Assembly: GCA_963682175.1 (NCBI GenBank)
Contig: OY821791.1
Coordinates: 19,744,542-19,808,541, forward strand
Direction of reading: 5' to 3'
Length of the DNA stretch: 64,000 nucleotides
From: Triglochin maritima
Taxonomy: Eukaryota; Streptophyta; Magnoliopsida; Alismatales; Juncaginaceae
Below, piece by piece: positions 35,633 to 47,039 of the stretch (position 1 is its first letter; the number at the start of each line of letters is the position of its first letter). A program made the position numbers and the translations under genes. The notes below the pieces were generated by a model. It was not told where the DNA came from, did not search any database, and worked only from the letters and a program-made list of their open reading frames with translations.

Positions 35633-37837
35633 TGTTATGTCCCTAAACCGGATTAGGATTGGATTAGGGTTAATTTGGGTTAGAAGAGGGGTTTGCATAG
35701 GGATGGAGGAAGGAGTGGTGGATGTGATGGGAAGTATGGGTTGGGGTGTAGGGTGATGGTGTAGGGTGAGGGAGAGGTGATGGGGTGTAGGGTTATTTAA
35801 GTGTTTCTCTCTCTCTCTCTCTCTCTCTTTTCCTTACTTGCACTCTCTCACTCCCTCTCCATTTTTCTATCCGGCGACCAGAGGAGGAAGAAGGCTCGGA
35901 GGTTCCGGCGTGAGGAGGTCGTCGCGGGGAGGAGGACGCGCGTGAGGAGGACGGAGGCGTGAGCTTGCTCCGGCGTTTCGTCGTCTTCTTTTGAGGTATG
36001 CCGCTCATTAGTGTGATTTTGTTGCTCACCCTTGTGGAAGGGTGTTGTTGGTCGGTCGGGGGAGGTCGAGGACCTCTCCGGCGACGCGTTTCTTCGTAAA
36101 TCCTCGGCTGGCGCGAGGTTGAAGACGACCAACGGTCGACCGGATCCTTCGGGCGGTCGACCGTTTTAGCACTGTTTGCCCGACTTTAACCTTCACCGGT
36201 CGAACGATGCCTTGGGGCGGTCGACCGGTAGTGCATTATTGCTGGTGAGTTGGGATTTTCTACCTGTTATCGGTCGACCGGTCCTTGTTGTGTTCGACCG
36301 GAACTTAAGTGTACCTGTTATTATTGTTTGATTGTTCGACCGATTTTATATTGCGTTCGACCGATTGCATGTTTGTTCGACCGGTAGTATGTTTACGTTC
36401 GACCGTTTGATGACGTAGAATACTAGGTTGACCCTGTTAGTTTTCGGTCGACCGGGACCCATGAGTCGGTCGACCGATAGATTGGATTTGATGTTGACCA
36501 GACTCCGGATTTTGACCTCGTTCGGTCGACCGGTTTTAGACTTTTGTTCGACCGTTGGGGAATTAGTGTTGCGCAGTGAGTTCTACCGATTCAGACTTTC
36601 GGTCGACCGAATTCCTCGTGAAAACGGTCGACCGGTTAGACTATTTCGGTCGACCGAATCTGCTCAGAACTGAATTCCTGGTTCCCCTTTTGAACGCCAA
36701 CTTTGTCCACGGAAACCCGTGTCCTCGCCTTGTGCGTGAGCCGGGAGGTGACGGTGGGCGCGTGATGCGTGCCTGCCCAGGGACCGCCGTTGGGAAGAGT
36801 GTGGGTGTTCGGGACGCGTCACCTCCATGTATGGACCGTGACTTTTGAGATGATTGTTGGCACTTTGTAGTATAGCAGGCCTGAGGGATCGCGGATCCCA
36901 GTGTTGATGTTGTGCGGGCACGCAACTGGCGTTGGGTGAGGTGACTACCGGCCCTTGGGGCTACGGAGGTCGCTGCCCTGCTTTTATAGCGGCGCGGTTG
37001 GTGTTCGCGGCTCGAGGAGCCCGATGACCTGGCAGACTTCGGTCTGGACCGTCCGATGCTGTGCCGGACGTTGTGATGGACCACCGATGCTGTGCCGGTG
37101 ATGCCGCCGAGGTTGTGCCGGCGATGATGATTGTTGGGCCGAGGCTGTGCCGGCTTGTTGTTTTCCTCGGCTGGGCACCTACCGAGATGATGTTGTTATA
37201 CCTTCCGGGCGACGGCCCCGTTGGTCCCTGTGGCCCCGACCACTGAGATTTACAGATCTGTTTCTATCGGCGCGTAGACGTGACAGAGGCTCCCTGCCGA
37301 ACCCTTGTGTAGTGTAGCTGCGTGTGGGGGGTGCGATGTCGCGGGCTACTAGACTGCATGTGCCTGCAGTAGGTCTCTTCGGGAGACCCGATGATTGATT
37401 GTCGGACTGATGTCCTGTTTTACCCTTCGGGGGAACTGTTTTCCATATCTGTTGATGCCATGACATGCTACTAGTATGATAGGTTCATTATGTGATGCAT
37501 GCATATAGGTGGGTTGGCATACGGGGTTTCCTTCTGGAAACTCAGGCATTGTTGTTGCATCTTTTTCAGGATCGCAGTAGGTCCGGGTGGGTGGTGACCG
37601 AGGACGGAGCGCTTTGGAGTCGGATCCTCTTCGGCAGTTGCTAGACCGTACGACTACTTGTATTCTATTCCTCGTATCAGTATTGTAGTTGTACATCTTT
37701 TGGAAAACTCCTTGTATTTTGGGTGCACCCGGATTTATACATTTATATATTTATATATTAGTGACGTTCCCGCGTGAGTTGTCTGTTATGTTGGTTATTT
37801 TGAAATTTTAAATCTTCCGCTGTTTCGGGACGTTACA
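35633..37837 (+). repeat. 3' LTR of the chromovirus
   Basis: 2205 bp, the same length as the 5' LTR, with matching features offset by 6788 bp, including the palindrome cluster at 36133-36656. It is followed by the target copy TTAGG. Confidence 0.95.
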
Positions 37838-38580
37838 TTAGGTGTAATATCCTGAATTTTTTAGTTGAGGTAATAATCAAATATCTTAATGGACTAATTA
37901 AGATTGTTGGATGATTGTGTGGTTTTAGGAGAAGATGAAATTTTGAGAAGAATATAGAGAAGAAAAAGATGGAGATTTTGAGGCAAGTACTGATTCGTTA
38001 TTCTTCAGTTTCATATCATGTCTGTCTCTCTTGATATTCGTAGTTGCATGCATGTTGAACATTAAAATTGATTTTATGGATACGCATATGATTGCATGGT
38101 GGTGTTTCGGTCGACATGTCCTGTGGCTGTGTGTATGTTTCTGACAGAGCAACTTAGGAAAGAGCTGCCTAACGGACAGCGTGGAGCCACCCGAGAGAGG
38201 AAAGGGCTGGCTGTCGTTAATGTGGAGCTACCAGGTGGTCTGACAGATTGATAGATTTCAGAAGCACAGGATGTGGTCGAATCTGAATGGGGTTTCAGAT
38301 TGTTATGCATGCATTTTATTTATGATGCATGTCTCTTGATTGTGCTTATTGACTAAATGTCATATTCTGTACTATTTTCCACATGATTATGATTCTGATT
38401 GATTGACGGTTGGAACTTGCGGGCTGTCGAGCTCACAATTTGTTGATTATATTTTTCAGATTATTATGGGCCTATCAGATGGATTTAAATATCAGAGTGC
38501 GCAGCGGGCAGGTTCGTGGATTGTATCTTAACGCACCGGGTTCCGACGGGTAAGCACCTGACCGGGCTCGGGGCGTTACA

Positions 38581-38864
38581 AATGCTATCAGAGCAATACG
38601 ATCCTTGGAATTAGTCGGGATTTGGATTTGAAATAAAAATTTGATTGGATTGGAATTTGAGAAATTGAATTTAGAAGTATTGACTATTGATTCAAATGTG
38701 AATTTGGATTTGGTTGGATTGATTATCTAAATTATGAGCGATAAGTGGTGTTAGGTTTTTAGATTTGATAAATAATGAGTTGAAAAATTTGTATTGATTT
38801 GTTCGGATTGAGACAATATTGAGATCAAATTTCGAGGACGAAATTTCTTTTAAGAATGGTAGAA
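38581..38864 (+). repeat. TRIM internal piece 1 (complete)
   Basis: 284 bp between two LTRs. The primer site has a one-base change (TGCTATCAGAGC). It shares this change with piece 5 (44725-45008). No open frame of note. Confidence 0.85.
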
Positions 38865-39767
38865 TGTAATATCCTGAATTTTTTAGTTGAGGTAATAATC
38901 AAATATCTTAATGGACTAATTAAGATTGTTGGATGATTGTGTGATTTTAGGAGAAGATGGAATTTTGAGAAAAATATAGAGAAGAAAAAGATGGAGATTT
39001 TGAGGCAAGTACTGATTCGTTATTCTTCAGTTTCATATCATGTCTGTCTCTCTTGATATTCGTAGTTGCATGCATGTTGAGCATTAAAATTGATTTTATG
39101 GATATGCATATGATTGCATGGTGGTGTTTCGGTCGACATGTCCTGTGGCTGTGTGTATGTTTCTGACAGAGCAACTTAGGAAAGAGCTGCCTAACGGACA
39201 GCGAGGAGCCACCCGAGAAAGGAAAGGGCTGTCTGTAGTTAGTGTGGAGCTACCAGGTGGTCTGACAGATTGATAGATTTCAGAAGCACAGGATGTGGTC
39301 GAATCTGAATAGGGGTTTCAGATTGTTATGCATGCATTTTATTTGTGATGCATGTCTCTTGATTGTGCTTATTGACTGAATGTCATATTCTGTATTATTT
39401 TCCACATGATTCTGATTCTGATTGATTGACGGTTGGAACTTGCGGGCTGTCGAGCTCACAATTTGTTGATTATATTTTTCAGATTATTATGGGCCTATCA
39501 GATGGATTTAAATATCAGAGTGCGCAGCGGGCAGGTTCGTGGATTGTATCTTAACGCACCGGGTTCTGGCGGGTAAGCACCTGACCGGGCTCGGGGCGTT
39601 ACAAATGGTATCAGAGCAATACGATCCTTGGAATTAGTCGGGATTTGGATTTGAAATAAAAATTTGATTGGATTGGAATTTGAGAAATTGAATTTAGAAG
39701 TATTGACTATTGATTCAAATGTGAATTTGGATTTGGTTGGATTGATTATCTAAATTATGAGCGATAA

Positions 39768-41808
39768 TGAAGGGAATGTGTTCTAAAAGTTTTACTTTTA
39801 AATGTCAATTATTATGAATTGAATGAGAAATCATTTTGTTCTTTGTTTATGTTATTCGTCTTTTAAAAGTGTTAAGGAAGATGCTCTTGGTCCTTAACAG
39901 TAGAGCTCTAAAAGATATTGGTTTACATAAAACAAAAGATATTCGCAATCATGGTAATTAGCATGGGACATTAATTACCGAGTTAAGATTGTCGTGTTGC
40001 TCATAGATCATTGTAGCTCTACAAGTGAGTTACAACACGGGTACACAAAAGAGGAAAATAGTACTTTTGTATACCGAATTGACCTAATAAGTAAAACATT
40101 ATAAAATTGTGTTTTTTGTGTCATTAATGTTTTACTGTGTCTTTGGTCTTTTGATATGAGACTTATATCCGATCACTTAAGAAATGCTTGATTAGATTAG
40201 TGTCTTGAGCTATCGATGAGTGTAGTGTAAAGACATTAGTTGGTTAAGTATAACTTTCGTTGGAGAAGATAGTTAGTATTGCCCCTCTTAATTGAATGAT
40301 GATATTAGTGGGCCCCTTGATAAAGCAAGGTTATAATGTGCACAATGTGAATTGAGTTAAGTCACATATTTATAACTAGCTTAAAGAGATCAAGAAATGA
40401 ATACTAATACAAAGATGACACAATACTACTTTGTGTGTATTCTTAATATCATGAGGCAAGGGACGGACACAAGTGGTGCACTCCATCACTAAATGGATCG
40501 GGTTTTGGTTCAAGTGAAATTAAGACATCTAACTAATTGGGAGCTATAATGTGTAGCTAGATACCGCTTATAGCTTGTGATATTAAGTTCTTAATATCAC
40601 TGCCAACTTAGTTTAGATCCTCCCATAGGTCACACCACAAAACTGGGAAACAAGAAATGAGGATTTTGAATTCATAAGATGTGTCGGGTTTCATGTAGAA
40701 AATATGACACATGGGGTGAACAAGCAAAATCAAAATTATGTTGTGATTAATAACATAATCAGAATCTAAATAAAATTCATATGTGATGTAAATATTATGG
40801 GGTGTAATGATTGATCATTGCATAGCATAATATGTTACATAAGTTGTGAATTTACTACTAATCCCGAAATGTCAAAATTTGTAGGGGTTAAACCGAAATT
40901 TGACAAGTCTGCAGAACAGTGCTCAAACGGTCGACCGGTTAGCAGTAAACGGTCGACCGATCGGGCACGGTCGACCGGATGCGTCTCGACCGATAACAGG
41001 AAATTTTCATCTGTTCGAACGGTCGACCGAATGTAATCGGTCGGTCGACCGAACATAGCGATGGAATAATTCCTGTTACGTACGGTCGACCGAGTTATTG
41101 AACGGTCGACCGAAACTTGGTTCGATTGGTCGACCGAACCTCCAAACGGTCGACCGGTCCAGACGGTTAATGCACAATTAATTTAAGAATTAATTAGATC
41201 ATGCATGGAATTGGTCCATAATTGATTTAATTCGTGGCTAAGATTATTTATTATTTAATAATGGATGGTTAGATGGAAGTTTGCATGAAATCATGGGCAA
41301 GAGGTTGCACATGCATAGGTAATTTGGAGAGAACTTATAAATACAAGTTTGTCTCATTACCTCATAAATTCATTCATTATTTTTCTCATGCAAAAACTCT
41401 CTCCATAATTCTCCACGAAATTCCCTTAATTCTTAAGTTTAGTTTTAGTTTTTAAGAGATAATCTTCACAAGGGAACTAAAAAGGGTTAGTAATTAGATT
41501 CTAAACCCTATTGGAGATTGAGAGGCTAGCTCTTCTCTCTCCAATCTTGTTTAGAGTTTGGTGAAATCTCGGAGGCATCCGGCGCAGCAACAAGCATCCT
41601 CAACGTCTCCGAATCTTCAAGAAGTTTTTTGAGAACTTCTAGGTATGAATTTTGGAGTCCCTTTGTGTTTATTTTAATGAGTTTTTGAAACTAGTTGTTC
41701 AAACAAACCGATGCATGCACGAAATAAATCGAAGAAAATTGTAATAGATCCTTATTATACATGAAAATTCGAAAAATATATATGTATAATTAAACATGAA
41801 ATCCTACA
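39768..41808 (+). mobile_element. Copia solo LTR inserted in the TRIM array
   Basis: 2041 bp, TGAAGGG...CCTACA, the same family as the LTRs of 38-13307. It is flanked by GATAA/CATAA (39763-39767 and 41809-41813, one mismatch). The interrupted TRIM sequence continues without loss on the right. A TATA-like box lies near 41337. Confidence 0.92.
40928..41157. repeat. Cluster of CGGTCGACCG palindromes in the solo copia LTR
   Basis: About nine copies or near copies in 230 bp. One site, between 41080 and 41115, is additional to those in the LTRs of 38-13307. Confidence 0.88.
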
Positions 41809-44800
41809 CATAAGTGGTGTTAGGTTTTTAGATTTGATAAATAATGAGTTGAAAAATTTGTATTGCTTTGTTCGGATTGAGACAATATTGAGATCAAATT
41901 TCGAGGACGAAATTTCTTTTAAGAAGGGTAGAATGTAATATCCAGAATTTTTTAGTTGAGGTAATAATCAAATATCTTAATGGACTAATTAAGATTGTTG
42001 GATGATTTTGTGGTTTTAGGAGAAGATGGAATTTTGAGAAGAATATAGAGAAGAAAAAGATGGAGATTTTGAAGCAAGTACTGATTCGTTATTCTTCAGT
42101 TTCATATCTTGTCTGTCTCTCTTGATATTCGTAGTTGCATGCATGTTGAGCATTAATATTGATTTTATGGATATGCATATGATTGTATGGTGGTGTTTCG
42201 GTCGACATGTCCTGTGGCTGTGTGTATGTTTCTGGCAGAGTAACTGAGGAAAGAGCTGCCTAACGGACAGCGTGGAGCCACCCGAGAGAGGAAAGGGCTG
42301 CCTGTCGTTAGTGTGGAGCTACCAGGTGTGCGTCTGACAGATTGATAGATTTCAGAAGCACAGGATGTGGTTGAATCTGAATGGGGGTTTCAGATTGTTA
42401 TGCATGCATTTTATTTGTGATGCATGTCTCTTGATTGTGCTTATTGACTGAATGTCATATTCTGTATTATTTTCCACATGATTATGATTCTGATTGATTG
42501 ATGGTTGGAACTTGCGGGCTGTCGAGCTCATAATTTGTTGATTATATTTTTCAGATTATTATGGGCCTATCATATGGATTTAAATATCAGAGTGCGCAGC
42601 GGGCAGGTTCGTGGATTGTATCTTAACGCACCGGGTTCCGGCGGGTAAGCACCTGACCGGGCTCGGGGCGTTAAAAATGGTATCAGAGCAATACGATCCT
42701 TGTAATTAGTCGGGATTTGGATTTGAAATAAAAATTTGATTGGATTGGAATTTGAGAAATTGAATTTAGAAGTATTGACTATTGATTCAAATGTGAATTT
42801 GGATTTGGTTGGATTGATTATCTAAATTATGAGCGATAAGTGATGTTAGGTTTTTAGATTTGATAAATAATGAGTTGAAAAATTTGTATTGCTTTGTTCG
42901 GATTGAGACAATATTGAGATCAAATTTCGAGGACGAAATTTCTTTTAAGAAGGGTAGAATGTAATATCCTGAATTTTTTAGTTGAGGTAATAATCAAATA
43001 TCTTAATGGACTAATTAAGATTGTTGGATGATTGTGTGGTTTTAGGAGAAGATGGAATTTTGAGAAGAATATAGAGAAGAAAAAGATGGAAATTTTGAGG
43101 CAAGTACTGATTCGTTATTCTTCAGTTTCATATCATGTCTGTCTCTCTTGATATTCGTAGTTGCATGCATGTTGAGCATTAAAATTGATTTTATGGATAT
43201 GCATATGATTGCATGGTGGTGTTTCGGTCGACATGTCCTGTGGCTGTGTGTATGTTTCTGGCAGAGCAACTTAGGAAAGAGCTGCCTAACGGACAGCGTG
43301 GAGCCACCCGAGAGAGGAAAGGGCTGCCTGTCGTTAGTGTGGAGCTACCAGGTGTGCGTCTGACAGATTGATAGATTTCAGACGCACAGGATGTGGTTGA
43401 ATCTGAATGGGGGTTTCAGATTGTTATGCATGCATTTTATTTGTGATGCATGTCTCTTGATTGTGCTTATTGACTGAATGTCATATTCTGTATTATTTTC
43501 CACATGATTATGATTCTGATTGATTGATGGTTGGAACTTGCGGGCTGTCGAGCTCACAATTTGTTGATTATATTTTTCAGATTATTATGGGCCTATCATA
43601 TGGATTTAAATATCAGAGTGCGCAGCGGGCAGGTTCGTGGATTGTATCTTAACGCACCGGGTTCCGGCGGGTAAGCACCTGACAGGGCTCGGGGCGTTAA
43701 AAATGGTATCAGAGCAATACGATCCTTGTAATTAGTCGGGATTTGGATTTGAAATAAAAATTTGATTGGATTGGAATTTGAGAAATTGAATTTAGAAGTA
43801 TTGACTATTGATTCAAATGTGAATTTGGATTTGGTTGGATTGATTATCTAAATTATGAGCGATAAGTGATGTTAGGTTTTTAGATTTGATAAATAATGAG
43901 TTGAAAAATTTGTATTGCTTTGTTCGGATTGAGACAATATTGAGATCAAATTTCGAGGACGAAATTTCTTTTAAGAAGGGTAGAATGTAATATCCTGAAT
44001 TTTTTAGTTGAGGTAAAAATCAAATATCTTAATGGACTAATTAAGATTGTTGGATGATTGTGTGGTTTTAGGAGAAGATGGAATTTTGAGAAGAATATAG
44101 AGAAGAAAAAGATGGAAATTTTGAGGCAAGTACTGATTCGTTATTCTTCAGTTTCATATCATGTCTGTCTCTCTTGATATTCGTAGTTGCATGCATGTTG
44201 AGCATTAAAATTGATTTTATGGATATGCATATGATTGCATGGTGGTGTTTCGGTCGACATGTCCTGTGGCTGTGTGTATGTTTCTGGCAGAGCAACTTAG
44301 GAAAGAGCTGCCTAACGGACAGCGTGGAGCCACCCGAGAGAGGAAAGGGCTGTCTGTCGTTAGTGTGGAGCTACCAGGTGGTCTGACAGATTGATAGATT
44401 TCAGAAGCACAGGATGTGGTCGAATCTGAATGGGGGTTTTAGATTGTTATGCATGCATTTTATGTGTGATGCATGTCTCTTGATTGTGCTTATTGACTGA
44501 ATGTCATATTCTGTATTATTTTCCACACGATTATGATTCTGATTGATTGACGGTTGGAACTTGCGGGCTGTCGAGCTCACAATTTGTTGATTATATTTTT
44601 CAGATTATTATGGGCCTATCAGATGGATTTAAATATCAGAGTGCGCAGCGGGCAGGTTCGTGGATTGTATCTTAACGCACCGGGTTCCGACGGGTAAGCA
44701 CCTGACCGGGCTCGGGGCGTTACAAATGCTATCAGAGCAATACGATCCTTGGAATTAGTCAGGATTTGGATTTGAAATAAAAATTTGATTGGATTGGAAT

Positions 44801-45542
44801 TTGAGAAATTGAATTTAGAAGTATTGACTATTGATTCAAATGTGAATTTGGATTTGGTTGGATTGATTATCTAAATTATGAGCGATAAGTGGTGTTAGGT
44901 TTTTAGATTTGATAAATAATGAGTTGAAAAATTTGTATTGATTTGTTCGGATTGAGACAATATTGAGATCAAATTTCGAGGACGAAATTTCTTTTAAAAA
45001 GGGTAGAATGTAATATCCTGAATTTTTTAGTTGAGGTAATAATCAAATATCTTAATGGACTAATTAAGATTATTGGATGATTGTGTGGTTTTAGGAGAAG
45101 ATGGAATTTTGAGAAGAATATAGAGAAGAAAAAGATGGAGATTTTGAGGCAAGTACTGATTCGTTATTCTTCAGTGTCATATCATGTCTGTGTCTCTTGA
45201 TATTCGTAGTTGCATGCATGTTGAGCATTAAAATTGATTTTATGGATATGCATATGATTGCATGGTGGTGTTTCGGTCGACATGTCCTGTGGCTGTGTGT
45301 ATGTTTCTGGCAGAGCAACTTAGGAAAGAGCTGCCTAACGGACAGCGAGGAGCCACCCGAGAGAGGAAAGGGCTGTCTGTCGTTAGTGTGGAGCTACCAG
45401 GTGGTCTGACAGATTGATAGATTTCAGAAGCACAGGATGTGGTCGAATCTGAATGGGGGTTTCAGATTGTTATGCATGCATTTTATTTGTGATGCAAGTC
45501 TTTTGATTGTGTTTATTGACTGAATGTCATATTCTGTATTAT

Positions 45543-46628
45543 ATGTTGTGATGAATTGGAGTTGAATCTTGTGTTTTCTTGTGATGAAGTGTTGCATTAA
45601 TGTTGATATGGAAAGCTTGGTTTATGATTTTGGTTCATCGGATGTCTTTCAAATTTCCTAGCTGTTTCAATAACACAACGTAATTTAAAAATACAAAATT
45701 ACTATTTACTTTGGAAAATATACAAACTTTTAGATACATTTATTCTCGATTTACCTTTCGGTGAAACCAAAAGGTGTCATAATATTTTTCTGCCGAATTT
45801 AAGAAAATTGTTATCAGTAAAAAGAAATTCAAAACATGCATATGATGAACATGAAGTAAAAATGCATTTATCACGTATACGTTATTTAGATTTAGCAAAA
45901 ATGAATTAAACAAAAATTAGTATTTATTGTTGTTGTAATTACTGCAATATTAACTTGAAATGATATATTCTGAAGAATAAAATTCAACATTCCAAATATA
46001 GGTATTGGACATCTTCATCTGAAAGTTCACCTGTATATATGTTAGACTTTGTTTGAAATTTCAACATTTTACTGCATTTTCAATGTCCAACATGTAGGTA
46101 TCTAAACCTTTCTGTTAAGGAAAACTAGATATATACCCTACTTCCCACCCACATCCCATGCACAGTGACGTGGCAAGTCACGTCAAAACAAAGGAAAAAT
46201 TGTTTGTAAACAACCACCTTTCAATCATTCAAACATCACCCTCTAAACCAAAACACTCCCTCACCACTTACTCATCACCTGCAAGTCTAGTAACAACTAG
46301 CATTAATGTGAGCTTTTTGAATTTGAATTGTAGGATTTTGAGTGGGATCATTCTTTTCAACCCAATAAAAAACAATCCACTCTTCCATTTGGGACACATT
46401 TTCTTCTTCATCAAGCTTCATGGCTTCCCCTTCAAACCATGAGTGCAAAGATGTGGTTCCTAAAGCTTCATTCCTCATTTCCCCCTTTTTGTTTATCAAT
46501 GTTTGTTTCATTTTTCCTTTTTAATTTTTTTCTATAACACTAAATCTTTCATTGTTCAATTTGTTAAGCGCATTCTCCTCTATAACTACCACCTCCTCTC
46601 TTCGAAAATTAGGGTTTTGCGACGGGCG
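45543..46628. other. Unassigned sequence right of the TRIM array
   Basis: AT-rich. The frame at 46158-46442 encodes no protein I recognise. The last 100 bases may be the former 5' leader of the cold-shock-protein copy that follows (it includes ATTAGGGTTTTG, common in plant leaders). Confidence 0.4.
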
Positions 46629-47020
46629 ATGATTGGTAGAAGGGCACCATGAAGTGCTTCAATGACACCAAGGATCAAGTTGGATGTATGTCGATCTCTC
46701 GTTGAGGGAGAGTCTGTCAACTTCGCCGAAGGCAACGATGGACGCACCTAGGCCGTAGACTTCACTAGACACAGTGGATCTAAAGTGAAAGGTGATGACA
46801 CCGACAACGGAAACCGTGGAGGCGGGTATGGTGGCAGTGGAGGTGGTGGTTATAGAGGAGAACGGGGAGTGTGTGTTATACATGTGGGGAGAGGGAGCAC
46901 ATGGCCATAGATTGTAACCATTGAGTAAGATACGAAGGAGGTGGGAGGTATAAAGGTGGTGGTGGTGAAGATCGAGGAGAAGGTGGTTGTTACAATTGTT
47001 GTGAGCAATCAGAGTGCTCA
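46629..47020 (+). pseudogene. Decayed cold-shock-domain / CCHC zinc-knuckle protein (CSP/GRP2 type)
   Basis: Plant cold-shock proteins bind RNA and melt its structure in the cold. Three parts are recognisable. ACCATGAAGTGCTTCAATGA (46646-46665) resembles the TVKWFNDTKG start of the cold-shock domain. At 46696-46770 sequence encoding EGESV and NDGRT-AVDFT matches its second half. A glycine-rich stretch follows (from about 46805). A perfect CCHC knuckle lies at 46874-46915 (CYTCGEREHMAIDC), and a broken second knuckle at 46988-47018. In-frame stops, frameshifts and loss of the middle of the domain show it is not functional. No intron is seen, but most such genes lack introns anyway, so a retrocopy origin is only possible. 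Confidence 0.75.
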
Positions 47021-47039
47021 AATACTAACGTGAGATATT

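Larger units (their letters stand above)
28845..37837 (+). mobile_element. Full-length, very young Ty3/gypsy chromovirus (Tekay/Del type)
   Basis: An 8993-bp element with LTRs of 2205 bp each (28845-31049 and 35633-37837), both TGTTATG...GTTACA. It is flanked by perfect TTAGG duplications (28840-28844 and 37838-37842). The two LTRs are equal in length, and every stretch I compared is the same base for base, so insertion was recent. Between them are a tRNA-Met primer site, a gag-pol frame and a polypurine tract. The gene order is gag, protease, RT, RNase H, integrase, then a C-terminal chromodomain-like segment, as in Tekay/Del. The frame has one internal TGA, so this copy may depend on others. 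Confidence 0.96.
37843..45542 (+). mobile_element. Tandem array of a TRIM-type non-autonomous retrotransposon
   Basis: An LTR of 738-742 bp (TGTAATATCCTG...GGCGTTACA) alternates with a coding-free internal piece of 284-285 bp. LTRs lie at 37843-38580, 38865-39603, 41934-42675, 42960-43701, 43986-44724 and 45009-45542 (truncated). The period is 1022-1026 bp. The internal piece starts with the primer site TGGTATCAGAGC (for example 39606-39617) and ends with TTCGAGGACGAAATTTCTTT plus a purine-rich tract, so it consists only of the two ends of a gypsy-like element. The second internal piece is split by a copia solo LTR. The minus-strand 75-codon frame in each LTR is a repeat of the same non-coding sequence. 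The array stops abruptly at 45542. Confidence 0.9.

Noticed and set aside
37925..45318. 75-codon minus-strand frame recurring in most TRIM LTRs (38152, 39174, 43269, 44295, 45318)
   Set aside because: It recurs because the LTR recurs. It resembles no known protein, and base changes between copies do not favour synonymous sites in any way I can see.
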